The notes below the pieces were generated by a model. That model had not been told where the DNA came from. It did not search any database and saw only the letters and a program-made list of their open reading frames with translations. Shown here in pieces: positions 7,227-15,899 of a DNA stretch of 21,999 nt. Source of the DNA: Bacteroidia bacterium (GTDB taxonomy: Bacteria; Bacteroidota; Bacteroidia; Bacteroidales; CAJPTX01); assembly GCA_905373625.1 (NCBI GenBank), contig CAJPTS010000006.1:1-21999 (forward strand). The letters are read 5' to 3'. The position numbers were made by a program, and so were the translations under genes. The number at the start of each line of letters is the position of its first letter. The first letter of the stretch is position 1.

Positions 7227-8695
7227 GCGAAATAATAAAACAAACTGCCGTATCAGATTTGTTATCGGGCGTCTCCGTGCTTGCACAACACGGGACGCTA
7301 CCTGCCGAGCTTACAGATGTTACTGCTGATTCGCGTAAAGTCTTGCAGGGGAGCTGTTTTGTCGCTATTTCTGGCTCAAAAGTAGACGGGCATGAATTTA
7401 TAGATGGTGCTATAGAACAGGGGGCGACGCTCATAATCCATCAGAGTAAGTGCGAAAAGTATACTGAGGGGGTGGCTTATCTGCAAGTTGCTGATAGTGC
7501 CGAAGTCTTTGGGCGAATGGTGAGTAATCTTTACGGTAATCCAAGTAGGCACTTGAAGCTTGTGGGCGTAACGGGTACAAACGGTAAAACGTCTGTTGCC
7601 ACGTTGCTTTATCATTTGGTAGAGCTTATGGGCGAGAAAGCTGGTTTAATTTCTACTGTGGAGAATCGGATTCATACCGAAGTAGAACCTACGGCTTTTA
7701 CTACCCCTGCGCCTCACGAATTACAAGAGCTTTTAGCGCGTATGGTTGCCGCGGGTTGTCGTTATGCATTTATGGAGGTTAGCTCGCATGCACTGGTACA
7801 ACGCCGCGTGGCAGGAATCTCTTTTGCGGGGGGAATTTTTACCAACTTAACACGAGATCATCTCGATTACCACGGTACATTCCAAGCCTATCGCGATGCA
7901 AAGAAACTTTTCTTCGATATGTTGCCTCCCTCCAGTTTTGCGCTCTCTAATCTGGATGACCCTAACGGAACATTTATGTTACAGAACTGCAAGGCGCGTA
8001 AGGAATACTACTCGCTTACCAACCTCGCTTATGTAAAATGCGAACTGGTAAGCCAAGATTTGGAGGGTATGCAGCTCCGCCTCAACGGAGTAGACTTATA
8101 CTTAATGCTTTTGGGGCGTTTTAATGCTTACAATATTAGTGCAGTTTATGGAGCTGCCTGCTTACTTGGCTTTGAGACGACCGAGGTTCTACGAGTACTC
8201 ACGTTGCTGCGCCCCGTTCGTGGACGCTTAGAATACATTAAAATGGCTGGGCGAGTCGGTATAGTAGATTTTGCACATACTCCCGACGCTCTTGAAAAAG
8301 TGTTAGATACGCTTACAACTATACTCCCTAGGGGAGCGAACCTAATTGGCGTAATAGGAGCTGGCGGGGATCGCGATGCTGGGAAGCGACCTCTCATGGC
8401 GGCTGCTGCCATAAAATACTGTCAGAAGTTACTACTTACATCAGATAATCCGCGACACGAGAAGCCCGAAGATATTATTGCACAGATGTATGAAGGCATC
8501 TCCGAGGAACAGCACGCAAAAGTTTACTGCATTACCGATAGACGAGAGGCGATACGCATGGCTGTAGCGCTCTCGAAGAAGGGCGATTTTGTTTTGGTGG
8601 CAGGAAAAGGGCACGAAGCCTATCAGCAGATCGGCGATCTGAAGCACCCTTTTGACGACGTGACCGAATTGCGCTTAGCGCTCGAACAAATTTGA
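7223..8695 (+). CDS. murE: UDP-MurNAc-L-Ala-D-Glu--2,6-diaminopimelate ligase MurE
   Basis: A 490-residue cytoplasmic Mur ligase that adds the third amino acid to the UDP-MurNAc-dipeptide with ATP. The P-loop GTNGKT is at 118-123, DHLDYHGT at 212-219, and a lysine in RDAKK (about 226-228) is the expected carbamylated residue. The substrate-specificity motif DNPR at 408-411 is the form found in meso-diaminopimelate ligases; lysine-adding MurE enzymes carry a different motif here. GKGHE at 461-465 is also typical. It overlaps ftsI by four bases, and mraY follows 14 bases after its stop. Confidence 0.96.
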   Translation: MSEIIKQTAVSDLLSGVSVLAQHGTLPAELTDVTADSRKVLQGSCFVAISGSKVDGHEFIDGAIEQGATLIIHQSKCEKYTEGVAYLQVADSAEVFGRMVSNLYGNPSRHLKLVGVTGTNGKTSVATLLYHLVELMGEKAGLISTVENRIHTEVEPTAFTTPAPHELQELLARMVAAGCRYAFMEVSSHALVQRRVAGISFAGGIFTNLTRDHLDYHGTFQAYRDAKKLFFDMLPPSSFALSNLDDPNGTFMLQNCKARKEYYSLTNLAYVKCELVSQDLEGMQLRLNGVDLYLMLLGRFNAYNISAVYGAACLLGFETTEVLRVLTLLRPVRGRLEYIKMAGRVGIVDFAHTPDALEKVLDTLTTILPRGANLIGVIGAGGDRDAGKRPLMAAAAIKYCQKLLLTSDNPRHEKPEDIIAQMYEGISEEQHAKVYCITDRREAIRMAVALSKKGDFVLVAGKGHEAYQQIGDLKHPFDDVTELRLALEQI

Positions 8696-8696
8696 T

Positions 8697-8703
8697 AAGG
8701 AGG
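8697..8703 (+). promoter_or_regulatory. Strong SD-like RBS fixing the mraY start
   Basis: AAGGAGG ends 6 bases before ATG at 8710. It supports that ATG over the TTG at 8692, which would overlap the murE stop and put the SD inside the gene. Confidence 0.75.
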
Positions 8704-8709
8704 TTAGAT

Positions 8710-9933
8710 ATGTTCTATCACTTGTATACACTTTTTGAAGGGTGGGATATACCTGGGCTCGGGCTTTTGCAATATCTCTCTTTTCGTACAGGAATGGCCT
8801 TCCTATTGGCGCTCCTGTTATTGCTCATTTTTGGAGAGCCATTGATTCGTGCATTGCGTAAAAACCAAATCGGCGAGGAAATCCGCGACTTAGGTCTTGA
8901 GGGGCAGAAATCAAAGCAGGGCACGCCCACTATGGGCGGTTTACTCATTGTAGGAGCTACATTGATCCCCACGCTTTTCTTTGCGAACCTGACAAATGCC
9001 TATGTGCTCATTATGCTTGTCTCTACGGTCTGGTTAGCTCTCTTAGGTGGATTAGATGACTATATTAAGGTATTCAAACAGAGAAAAGCGGGTCTAAAAG
9101 GGCGGTATAAGGTTTTAGGGCAAGTGACGCTTGGCGTATTTGTTGCGCTTATGCTCTTTGTGAGTCCTGAAACGGGGGTACGCGCTCGTAGTGTTAAATC
9201 TGATAATACGGCAACTACAGAAGTAGTAGAGACGACAGTTCCTACCCTCGAGAAAGATTTGACCACCACCATCCCTTTTGTTAAGAACAATGAGTTTGAC
9301 TATCATTGGTTGATTCCATTAGATGGACCTCAAGGAAAGGTACTTGCGTGGCTTTTGTTTGCCATTGTGGTTCTCATAATAGTGACTTCGGTTTCTAACG
9401 GTGCTAATCTGACTGACGGCTTAGATGGTTTGGCTGCGGGGGTTAGTGTACCTATTGTGGCAGTATTAGGCTTGTTTGCTTACCTCTCGGGCAATGTGAT
9501 TTATGCGAGTTATTTGAACATCGCACACATCCCCAACGTCGGCGAACTCATGGTCTTTATGGGCGCATTTGTAGGAGCGTTGGTGGGATTCCTGTGGTTC
9601 AATGGCTTCCCCGCACGGATTTTTATGGGCGATACGGGTAGTCTGACTATTGGGGGGGTAATTGGGGTCTTTGCGATTCTGGTACGAAAGGAGCTCCTCC
9701 TTCCCATTCTTTGTGGCGTCTTCCTCGTAGAAAGTCTATCTGTTGTACTGCAAGTGGGTTATTTCAAGTATACACGCAAACGTTACGGGGAGGGACGCCG
9801 TATTTTTCTCATGTCGCCATTGCATCATCACTATCAGAAAAAGGGTATACCCGAATCGCGGATCGTCCTCCGCTTCTGGATCGTGGGATTGCTCTTGGCT
9901 GTATTAACGATTGTGACATTAAAAATTCGGTAG
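8710..9933 (+). CDS. mraY: Phospho-N-acetylmuramoyl-pentapeptide-transferase MraY
   Basis: A 407-residue polytopic inner-membrane enzyme that transfers phospho-MurNAc-pentapeptide to undecaprenyl phosphate to make lipid I. MFYHLYTLFEGWDIPG matches the usual Bacteroidetes N-terminus and supports the ATG at 8710. Catalytic-region motifs are DDYIK (116-120), NLTDGLDG (233-240), GDTGSL (307-312) and the HHHYQKKG segment (372-379). Between the transmembrane segments at about 130-205 is a hydrophilic insertion rich in Thr and Val (about 152-198), longer than in E. coli MraY; insertions here are common in Bacteroidetes. It is followed after 13 bases by murD. Confidence 0.96.
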   Translation: MFYHLYTLFEGWDIPGLGLLQYLSFRTGMAFLLALLLLLIFGEPLIRALRKNQIGEEIRDLGLEGQKSKQGTPTMGGLLIVGATLIPTLFFANLTNAYVLIMLVSTVWLALLGGLDDYIKVFKQRKAGLKGRYKVLGQVTLGVFVALMLFVSPETGVRARSVKSDNTATTEVVETTVPTLEKDLTTTIPFVKNNEFDYHWLIPLDGPQGKVLAWLLFAIVVLIIVTSVSNGANLTDGLDGLAAGVSVPIVAVLGLFAYLSGNVIYASYLNIAHIPNVGELMVFMGAFVGALVGFLWFNGFPARIFMGDTGSLTIGGVIGVFAILVRKELLLPILCGVFLVESLSVVLQVGYFKYTRKRYGEGRRIFLMSPLHHHYQKKGIPESRIVLRFWIVGLLLAVLTIVTLKIR

Positions 9934-9946
9934 ATACAAACGGAAG

Positions 9947-11287
9947 ATGGCAGAGTTCGTAGTAGTACTCGGAGCTGGCGAGAGTGGGATGGGAGCTGCC
10001 TATCTGGCGCACAAAAAAGGTTTTGAGGTCTTTTTAAGTGATTCGGGCACAATCTCGCCAGAGCATAAAAAAGAGCTCGTGGCTCTAGGCATTGCTTTTG
10101 AAGAGGGGCAACATATGCTGGAGCGAATGCGCGGGACGAAGGTAGTAGTAAAAAGCCCTGGCATTCCAGATACTGCGCCAGTCGTAGTGAGTCTAAAACA
10201 GGCAGGAGCTAAAGTAATCTCCGAGATTGAGTTTGCTGCCCCGTTTGCCCCACTTGCTAAGTGGGTTTGTATTACAGGGAGTAATGGGAAGACCACGACT
10301 ACGAATCTCGTGTACGAGATTCTACATGCTGGCGGTCTAAATGTCGGAATGGCGGGCAATGTTGGGCGAAGCTTGGCGCGTATGGTGGCGGACGAGCAAC
10401 ACGACGTTTACGTGCTTGAGCTGAGTAGCTTTCAATTAGATGGCATGTCTGATTTTAAGGCAGACGTCGCTATTCTCCTAAACATCACGCCAGATCATCT
10501 GGATCGTTACGACCATAGAATGGAGAATTACGTGGCGTCAAAATTTCGTATTGCACAAAATATGAGGGCTAGCGATACGCTTATTCTTAATGCCGACGAT
10601 GCGGAGATTAAAAATTATTTGGCGTCGCATAATCTTTCGGCTGGATGTGTTTACTTCTCGCAAGAAAATACGGAATTGCGTGGTGGCTATGTGTGCGAGG
10701 CTATTTTGCATATTACATTAGGATCTCAGGTGTGGCAAATACCCGTAAGCGAATTGTCGTTGAAGGGGAAACATAATGTTTACAACTCTTTGGCAGCTTC
10801 CATGGCTGCTGTTTCATGCGGCGTAACTACTGAAATTATTTGCGAGGTGCTGCGTACATTCAAAGGTATAGAGCACCGTTTGGAATTTGTGCGAGAGCGG
10901 GACGGAGTACGTTACATAAATGATTCTAAGGCAACAAATGTAGACTCGGCATGGTATGCGTTAGAAAGTATGACCACCCCCGTAGTTTGGATAGCGGGTG
11001 GTACAGATAAAGGGAACGACTATGCACCGCTGCAAGGGTTTGTGAAAGAGAAAGTGCACACGCTCATCTGTTTAGGAGTAGATAATGCGAAACTGCGGTT
11101 AGCATTTGCTGGTGCAGTAGAAAATTTTGTTGAGGTACGTTCTGCGCACGACGCTGTAGAGGCGGCTGCAAGGTTCGCAAAAAAAGGAGACACGGTACTC
11201 CTATCGCCTGCCTGTGCAAGTTTTGATTTGTTTAAGAATTACGAAGATCGGGGACGACAGTTTAAGCAAGCTGTCATGGCATTATGA
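9947..11287 (+). CDS. murD: UDP-MurNAc-L-alanine--D-glutamate ligase MurD
   Basis: A 446-residue cytoplasmic ligase that adds D-glutamate to UDP-MurNAc-L-alanine. The N-terminal Rossmann motif VLGAGESGMGAA (7-18) binds the UDP part, the ATP P-loop GSNGKTTTT is at 111-119, and ITPDHLDRY (about 180-188) with the following lysine region is typical of MurD. The C-terminal domain has NDSKATN (substrate binding) and LLSPACASFDLFKNYEDRG. Length and motifs are normal. The stop codon overlaps the ftsW ATG by four bases (11284-11287). Confidence 0.96.
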   Translation: MAEFVVVLGAGESGMGAAYLAHKKGFEVFLSDSGTISPEHKKELVALGIAFEEGQHMLERMRGTKVVVKSPGIPDTAPVVVSLKQAGAKVISEIEFAAPFAPLAKWVCITGSNGKTTTTNLVYEILHAGGLNVGMAGNVGRSLARMVADEQHDVYVLELSSFQLDGMSDFKADVAILLNITPDHLDRYDHRMENYVASKFRIAQNMRASDTLILNADDAEIKNYLASHNLSAGCVYFSQENTELRGGYVCEAILHITLGSQVWQIPVSELSLKGKHNVYNSLAASMAAVSCGVTTEIICEVLRTFKGIEHRLEFVRERDGVRYINDSKATNVDSAWYALESMTTPVVWIAGGTDKGNDYAPLQGFVKEKVHTLICLGVDNAKLRLAFAGAVENFVEVRSAHDAVEAAARFAKKGDTVLLSPACASFDLFKNYEDRGRQFKQAVMAL

Positions 11288-12447
11288 CAAAAGGACAGAA
11301 ACTGAGCAAAGGGAATTATCTCTTCCGCGGTGATCGACAAATTTGGATCATTGTGCTCGCCCTCATGCTCATCTCCGTTGTAGAGGTTTATAGTACTACC
11401 GCCTCACTCGCCTATAGAATTTCAGGAGGCGATACTGAGCACTACTTGCTCAAACAGATAGGCTTGCTCGCATTGGGGGGGCTCGCTATGTTTTTAGTAC
11501 ACATGTTCCCTACTGGGATCTATGCACGATTAGCGCTCCCCGTATTGCTACTTATGGGCATATGGCTTGCCGCAACACTGGTCTTTGGTATGGAGGCTAA
11601 CAACGCACGCCGATGGACTCAAGTGCTCGGGGTCACACTCCAACCGTCAGACTTGGTTCGTATACCGCTTATCCTATACATCGCGCTTATACTAGCCGAG
11701 AAAAGAGAACAGCTTAAAAGCTTTTCTTACGTCCTTTTCCCATTAGTTTTTGCGATAGGCATCATCTGTCTTCTGATTCTTTTTGCTAACTTCAGTACTG
11801 CCGTACTGGTAGGTTTGTCGTGTTTTATTTTGTTAATGATTGGCAATGTGAAATGGAAGCACCTGCTCTATATCTTGCTTCTAGCCGTAGGCTCATTAGG
11901 GGCATTTATAAAATTGGCACCTTACCTTCCTTTTGCTACCCGAGTCTCTACTTGGGCTAGCCGCTGGGATACTTTTTGGAATGCAGGTGGTGATAATTTC
12001 CAAGGCTTGCATGCCAAGATTGCCATTGCCAATGGACTCTTATGGGGAAAAGGACCAGGTAATAGTATGCAGCGTCTGGTACTCCCCGAAAGTTATTCTG
12101 ATTTCATCTTTGCAAGTCTTGTAGAGGAAGGGGGGCTTATACTTGCCATCCTTGTAATGGGTTTATACATCTGGTTATTATTCCGGATTTATGCCATAAT
12201 GCGTGCGAGTCGGAAACCCTACCATACGTATCTTTGTGCTGGCTTTGGTATCCTGATTGTTTTACAAGCATTTGTTCATATTGCTATTTCTATTGGTTGG
12301 GGACCCGTAACGGGGCTTCCCCTCCCGCTTGTAAGTATGGGCGGATCATCTGTTCTGGCCACGTGCGTAGAACTTGGAATGATACAGAGCGTGGCACGAC
12401 AGCAGAAAAAAGAACTCTATGAAGGGGAGGTGCGCGATGTTGCATAA
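11284..12447 (+). CDS. ftsW: Septal peptidoglycan polymerase FtsW (SEDS family)
   Basis: A 387-residue polytopic membrane protein with about ten hydrophobic segments. It is the lipid II polymerase (glycosyltransferase) that acts with FtsI at the septum. The signature near the C-terminus, GWGPVTGLPLPLVSMGGSS, is the SEDS-family motif. An internal KGPGNSMQR and a following LPESYSDFIFA block, with an acidic EEGG, are also characteristic. The N-terminus has a basic cytoplasmic stretch before the first helix. The gene overlaps murD by four bases and murG by eleven, so the three are probably translated together. Confidence 0.95.
   Translation: MTKGQKLSKGNYLFRGDRQIWIIVLALMLISVVEVYSTTASLAYRISGGDTEHYLLKQIGLLALGGLAMFLVHMFPTGIYARLALPVLLLMGIWLAATLVFGMEANNARRWTQVLGVTLQPSDLVRIPLILYIALILAEKREQLKSFSYVLFPLVFAIGIICLLILFANFSTAVLVGLSCFILLMIGNVKWKHLLYILLLAVGSLGAFIKLAPYLPFATRVSTWASRWDTFWNAGGDNFQGLHAKIAIANGLLWGKGPGNSMQRLVLPESYSDFIFASLVEEGGLILAILVMGLYIWLLFRIYAIMRASRKPYHTYLCAGFGILIVLQAFVHIAISIGWGPVTGLPLPLVSMGGSSVLATCVELGMIQSVARQQKKELYEGEVRDVA
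12424..12430 (+). promoter_or_regulatory. Strong SD-like RBS fixing the murG start
   Basis: GGGGAGG ends 6 bases before ATG at 12437 and lies within the end of ftsW. It favours 12437 over the ATG at 12419, which lies upstream of the SD. Confidence 0.7.
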
Positions 12448-13540
12448 AGCTATGATTGCAGGCGGTGGTACGGGGGGGCATATATTCCCTGCCATTGCTA
12501 TTGCCAAGGCATTAAAACAACGAAACCCCGATCTCGAACTGCTCTTTGTGGGGGCGGAGGGGCGCATGGAAATGGAAAAAGTCCCCGCAGCGGGTTTTCA
12601 GATTGTAGGACTCCCGATACAGGGAGTACCGCGCAGGAAAACGCCATTAGCTTTGTTCCGCTTCTTGCTCCGTTGGTATAAAAGCAATCGAAAAGCTAAA
12701 AAGCTTGTACGCGATTTCGCTCCTGACGTGGTGATAGGTGTGGGTGGCTATGCTAGTGTGCCTGCTATGCAAGCAGCACAAAAGTTTAAGATCCCCACTT
12801 TTATCCAAGAGCAGAATAGTTACGCTGGCAAAGCAAACCGAATGTTGGCAAGGAAAGTACATCGTGTCGCAGTAGCCTATCCTAACATGGAACGTTATTT
12901 CCCCGCCGAGAAAATCGTATTTACGGGTAATCCAGTTCGTGAGGAACTCCTATGCCCCCTCCCTGCCCGATCGGAAGCATGCGCAGCATTGGGGCTACCC
13001 GCAGCTACAAAAAATATTTTGGTAATCGGTGGAAGTCTAGGAGCACGACGCCTTTCGGAAGCTATTATAGATCGTGCTAAAGAGGTAGGACAACACCCCG
13101 AGCTGACAGTGTTGTTACAGACTGGTGCAGGAGATTTTGAGACTATACGCGCACGTATAGACGCCACGGGAGTGAAGAATATCATTCCAACCGCGTTCAT
13201 TGCCCGTATGGATAATGCCTATGCAGCAGCCGATATCATCGTATCTCGTGCAGGAGCAATCGCCATCTCAGAACTGTGTATTGTTGCAAAACCTGTAATT
13301 TTAGTACCGTCGCCCTACGTGGCAGAAGATCATCAAACGAAAAATGCACGCGTACTAGAAGAATGCAATGCTGCTATATTAGTTCGTGAAAATGAAGCTG
13401 CCGAACGTCTATGGAGTGAAATCGAGCAGTTACTTTCAGATGATAACCACAAGGCTACTATGCACCAAGCGCTCCTAGCTTTGGCACGCCCAAAGGCTTC
13501 CATGGAGATCGCGGAGTACATTGCACAACTGAACAAATAG
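12437..13540 (+). CDS. murG: UDP-GlcNAc:lipid I N-acetylglucosaminyltransferase MurG
   Basis: A 367-residue peripheral membrane GT-B glycosyltransferase that converts lipid I to lipid II on the cytoplasmic face. Motifs in order are GGGTGGH (9-15), GGYAS (103-107), QEQNSYAG (124-131), GNPVR (164-168) and GGSLGA (198-203), with a C-terminal SRAGAIAISEL that contacts UDP-GlcNAc. The start at 12437 gives MLHKAMIAGGGTGGH, the usual short lead before the glycine-rich loop. It overlaps the ftsW end. An 80-base gap follows before murC; no convincing promoter or terminator was seen there. Confidence 0.96.
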   Translation: MLHKAMIAGGGTGGHIFPAIAIAKALKQRNPDLELLFVGAEGRMEMEKVPAAGFQIVGLPIQGVPRRKTPLALFRFLLRWYKSNRKAKKLVRDFAPDVVIGVGGYASVPAMQAAQKFKIPTFIQEQNSYAGKANRMLARKVHRVAVAYPNMERYFPAEKIVFTGNPVREELLCPLPARSEACAALGLPAATKNILVIGGSLGARRLSEAIIDRAKEVGQHPELTVLLQTGAGDFETIRARIDATGVKNIIPTAFIARMDNAYAAADIIVSRAGAIAISELCIVAKPVILVPSPYVAEDHQTKNARVLEECNAAILVRENEAAERLWSEIEQLLSDDNHKATMHQALLALARPKASMEIAEYIAQLNK

Positions 13541-13620
13541 ATTGCAGAAAATACTTAGAAATATTTTGCGCATATTTAAGTTACAACAATAACAAAGCAA
13601 AATCGGAGCGAGCGTTCGAG

Positions 13621-15024
13621 ATGGAAGCAATAGATATAAATTTAGCCGCAGTGGAGCAGGTCTATTTTCTCGGGATTGGGGGAATAGGTATGAGCGCCTT
13701 AGCGCGCTACTTTCTGCACTGTGGGAAGCGAGTGGCAGGATATGATCAGATTGAAACACCATTAACGCGTCAGTTAACTTCCGAAGGTGCTGTAATTCAC
13801 TATGTTGATAAACCTGCCTTAATACCAGCTTCGTATCGAAAACCAGATAAACGAACATTGATAATCTATACGCCTGCTTTACCCCCCAATGCGCTTGAGA
13901 TCGAGTTCTTTAGGTGGCAGGGCGTCCGAATTTATAAACGTGCCGAAGTGCTCGGCGTCATTGCGCGCGACTACCGAGTATTTGCCGTAGCAGGCGCTCA
14001 CGGTAAAACGACCACGACCACTCTGTTGATGTATTTGCTCTCGCAAAGTCAGGGATGCGACGCATTTATGGGAGGCATCAGTCTCAATGTAAACTCCAAC
14101 CTATATTTGGGCGATAAAGGGCAACACAACCTCGTGGTGGAAGCCGACGAGTATGATCGGAGCTTTTTACAGCTTAACCCGTATGTGACTATTGTCACCT
14201 CCATGGCTGCCGATCACCTCGATGTATACGGGACATTTGACAATCTGGTGCAGACCTTTAGGCAGTTTGCAAAGCAAAATGTCCGCCAGCAGATTATCGT
14301 GCAGCAGTCGGCACAAGAGTACTTTCTCGAGCAAGGGCTCGAGGTTACTACCTATGGTTATGCTGAAGATTGTGACTACTGGGCATCTGACATAGAAGGC
14401 AGAGGCGCTCAGACGCGTTTTGTATTTCACTCTCGCCATGAGAGCCCTCTTGAGGTTGTGCTTGGGATTCCTGGAAATTACAATGTAGAGAATGCCATGG
14501 CAGCGCTTATCGCTTGTGTACAAGTGGGTATTGAGTTGAAAACGATTGTGCCTTCGTTGCGAGATTTTCGTGGTGTACAACGACGCTATCAGATCTGCTA
14601 TGAGTCTGCGAACATGGTCTATATAGATGACTACGCACATCACCCCGACGAATTGAAATCTATTATCTCGGCCACGCGAAAACGTTACCCCAATAGACGA
14701 CTAACTGGAATTTTCCAGCCACACCTCTACACGCGGACAAGAGATTTTGCCCTAGACTTCGCCTTTTCGCTCTCAGATTTGCACACATTGTTGCTGCTCC
14801 CGATCTATTCTGCGAGAGAAGAACCTATCGAGGGCGTATCGTCCGAAATGTTATTAGGGTTAGTGCCGCAACACGTTGAAAAAATGCTCGTACAGCCCGA
14901 AGATCTGGAACAAGTGCTTTATGCATTGCCTATAGAAATCCTCCTAACGCTCGGAGCAGGAAATATAGGTGCATTGTCTCCTGTTATTGTTGATATTCTT
15001 ATGAAAAAAGACGCGCAACGATGA
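13621..15024 (+). CDS. murC: UDP-N-acetylmuramate--L-alanine ligase MurC
   Basis: A 467-residue cytoplasmic ligase catalysing addition of L-alanine to UDP-MurNAc, the first peptide step. GIGGIGMSALAR at 18-29 is the UDP-binding loop, GAHGKTTTTT at 125-134 the ATP P-loop, EADEYDRSF at 174-182, and DDYAHHPDE (about 338-346) the C-terminal substrate-binding motif. Length is normal. The TGA stop overlaps the ftsQ ATG (15021-15024). Confidence 0.96.
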   Translation: MEAIDINLAAVEQVYFLGIGGIGMSALARYFLHCGKRVAGYDQIETPLTRQLTSEGAVIHYVDKPALIPASYRKPDKRTLIIYTPALPPNALEIEFFRWQGVRIYKRAEVLGVIARDYRVFAVAGAHGKTTTTTLLMYLLSQSQGCDAFMGGISLNVNSNLYLGDKGQHNLVVEADEYDRSFLQLNPYVTIVTSMAADHLDVYGTFDNLVQTFRQFAKQNVRQQIIVQQSAQEYFLEQGLEVTTYGYAEDCDYWASDIEGRGAQTRFVFHSRHESPLEVVLGIPGNYNVENAMAALIACVQVGIELKTIVPSLRDFRGVQRRYQICYESANMVYIDDYAHHPDELKSIISATRKRYPNRRLTGIFQPHLYTRTRDFALDFAFSLSDLHTLLLLPIYSAREEPIEGVSSEMLLGLVPQHVEKMLVQPEDLEQVLYALPIEILLTLGAGNIGALSPVIVDILMKKDAQR

Positions 15025-15839
15025 GGTGGAAGCGGCTCACGGCGTCTGTATTTTTTATAGCATTTCTTGTCTTCTTGGTGTTAGGTTTTTATTACGCCAG
15101 CGGACAAGCTGAGGCGCTACTGTGTCGTGGTATAGATATTACAATCCTTGATAGTGGAGAACTGGCTTTTGTTACAAAGGCAAGAATTCGCCGCTATATA
15201 CAAGACAACTTCCCTGACGTTATGGGGCATCCGCTCTTGTCCATAAATACCGCAGAGCTAGAAACGCGCTTAAACGACTTAAGCGGAGTGCGCGATGTAC
15301 AAGTTTATTATGGCGTCGATGGCTATCTCCGAGTGCGTATGTTACAACGTGAACCGCTGTTCCGAATAATCAGCTCTACGGGAGCCTCTTGCTATGTAGA
15401 TCGTCAAGGCTATACATTTCCTGTCGATCGTAATTATACGGCACACGTATTATTAGTCACTGGAAATATGGGGTTGCCCATGGGCGGACGTCTTTTGCAG
15501 CAAGAGTTCCATCAACGAGGACTTCTGCCACAGGAAGAGATTGTGGAGGTCTGTCATGATATGAATTGGAATCAAATGTTCCAATTTATTTGCTTTTTAA
15601 GTGCCGATCCGTTATGGCGTTCTCAGTTTGCACAGATATATGTGGAGAACTGGAAACATGTGGAGCTTGTACCCCGCGTAGGGGGGCAGCTTATCATAAT
15701 GGGCAATTTAGATAATTACGAGTACAAATTAAATAAGCTCTATTCTGTGTATCGTTCGCTACTAAAAGACAATGTGTTAGATGACTATGCTACGTTAGAT
15801 TTACAGTACAGTAACCAAGTGGTCGGGCGACGCAAATAA
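15021..15839 (+). CDS. ftsQ: Cell division protein FtsQ/DivIB
   Basis: A 272-residue bitopic membrane protein. Basic residues (RWKR) precede a transmembrane helix at 9-26; a POTRA-like domain at about 36-115 includes FVTKARIRRYIQDNF and LSGVRDVQVYYG, and a beta-rich C-terminal domain follows. FtsQ links FtsL-type proteins to the rest of the divisome outside the inner membrane. Similarity to proteobacterial FtsQ is low, as is usual; topology and position between murC and ftsA support the call. It is followed by a 60-base gap containing a -7-like promoter element and a palindrome. Confidence 0.88.
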   Translation: MRWKRLTASVFFIAFLVFLVLGFYYASGQAEALLCRGIDITILDSGELAFVTKARIRRYIQDNFPDVMGHPLLSINTAELETRLNDLSGVRDVQVYYGVDGYLRVRMLQREPLFRIISSTGASCYVDRQGYTFPVDRNYTAHVLLVTGNMGLPMGGRLLQQEFHQRGLLPQEEIVEVCHDMNWNQMFQFICFLSADPLWRSQFAQIYVENWKHVELVPRVGGQLIIMGNLDNYEYKLNKLYSVYRSLLKDNVLDDYATLDLQYSNQVVGRRK

Positions 15840-15860
15840 TATATTCATGTAACAAAAATC

Positions 15861-15879
15861 TAACTTTGTAAGTACAAAG
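15861..15879 (+). promoter_or_regulatory. Putative -7 element overlapped by a perfect palindrome, before ftsA
   Basis: TAACTTTG (15861-15868) matches the Bacteroidetes -7 consensus TAnnTTTG. CTTTGTAAGTACAAAG (15864-15879) is a perfect 7-base inverted repeat around a 2-base centre and begins inside the -7 element. No TTTG is seen at the expected -33 distance. This may be an internal ftsAZ promoter with an operator over its start site, or a small RNA hairpin between ftsQ and ftsA. Confidence 0.4.
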
Positions 15880-15899
15880 TCTAATAGCGAGGGTTTAGG

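Noticed and set aside
8692..8709. Upstream TTG start for mraY adding six residues
   Set aside because: It overlaps the murE stop, lies before the strong SD and adds residues not typical of MraY; the ATG at 8710 fits better.
7223..9933. Long reverse-strand ORFs across the mur genes and elsewhere
   Set aside because: They are shadows of conserved forward genes and show no recognisable domain.
12419..12436. Upstream ATG start for murG
   Set aside because: The SD-like GGGGAGG lies downstream of this ATG and is correctly spaced for the ATG at 12437, which also gives the usual MurG N-terminus.
13541..13620. Possible promoter or hairpin in the murG-murC gap
   Set aside because: The only hairpin is short, A/T-rich and bulged, with no T-run. 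No proper TAnnTTTG with a -33 partner is present.
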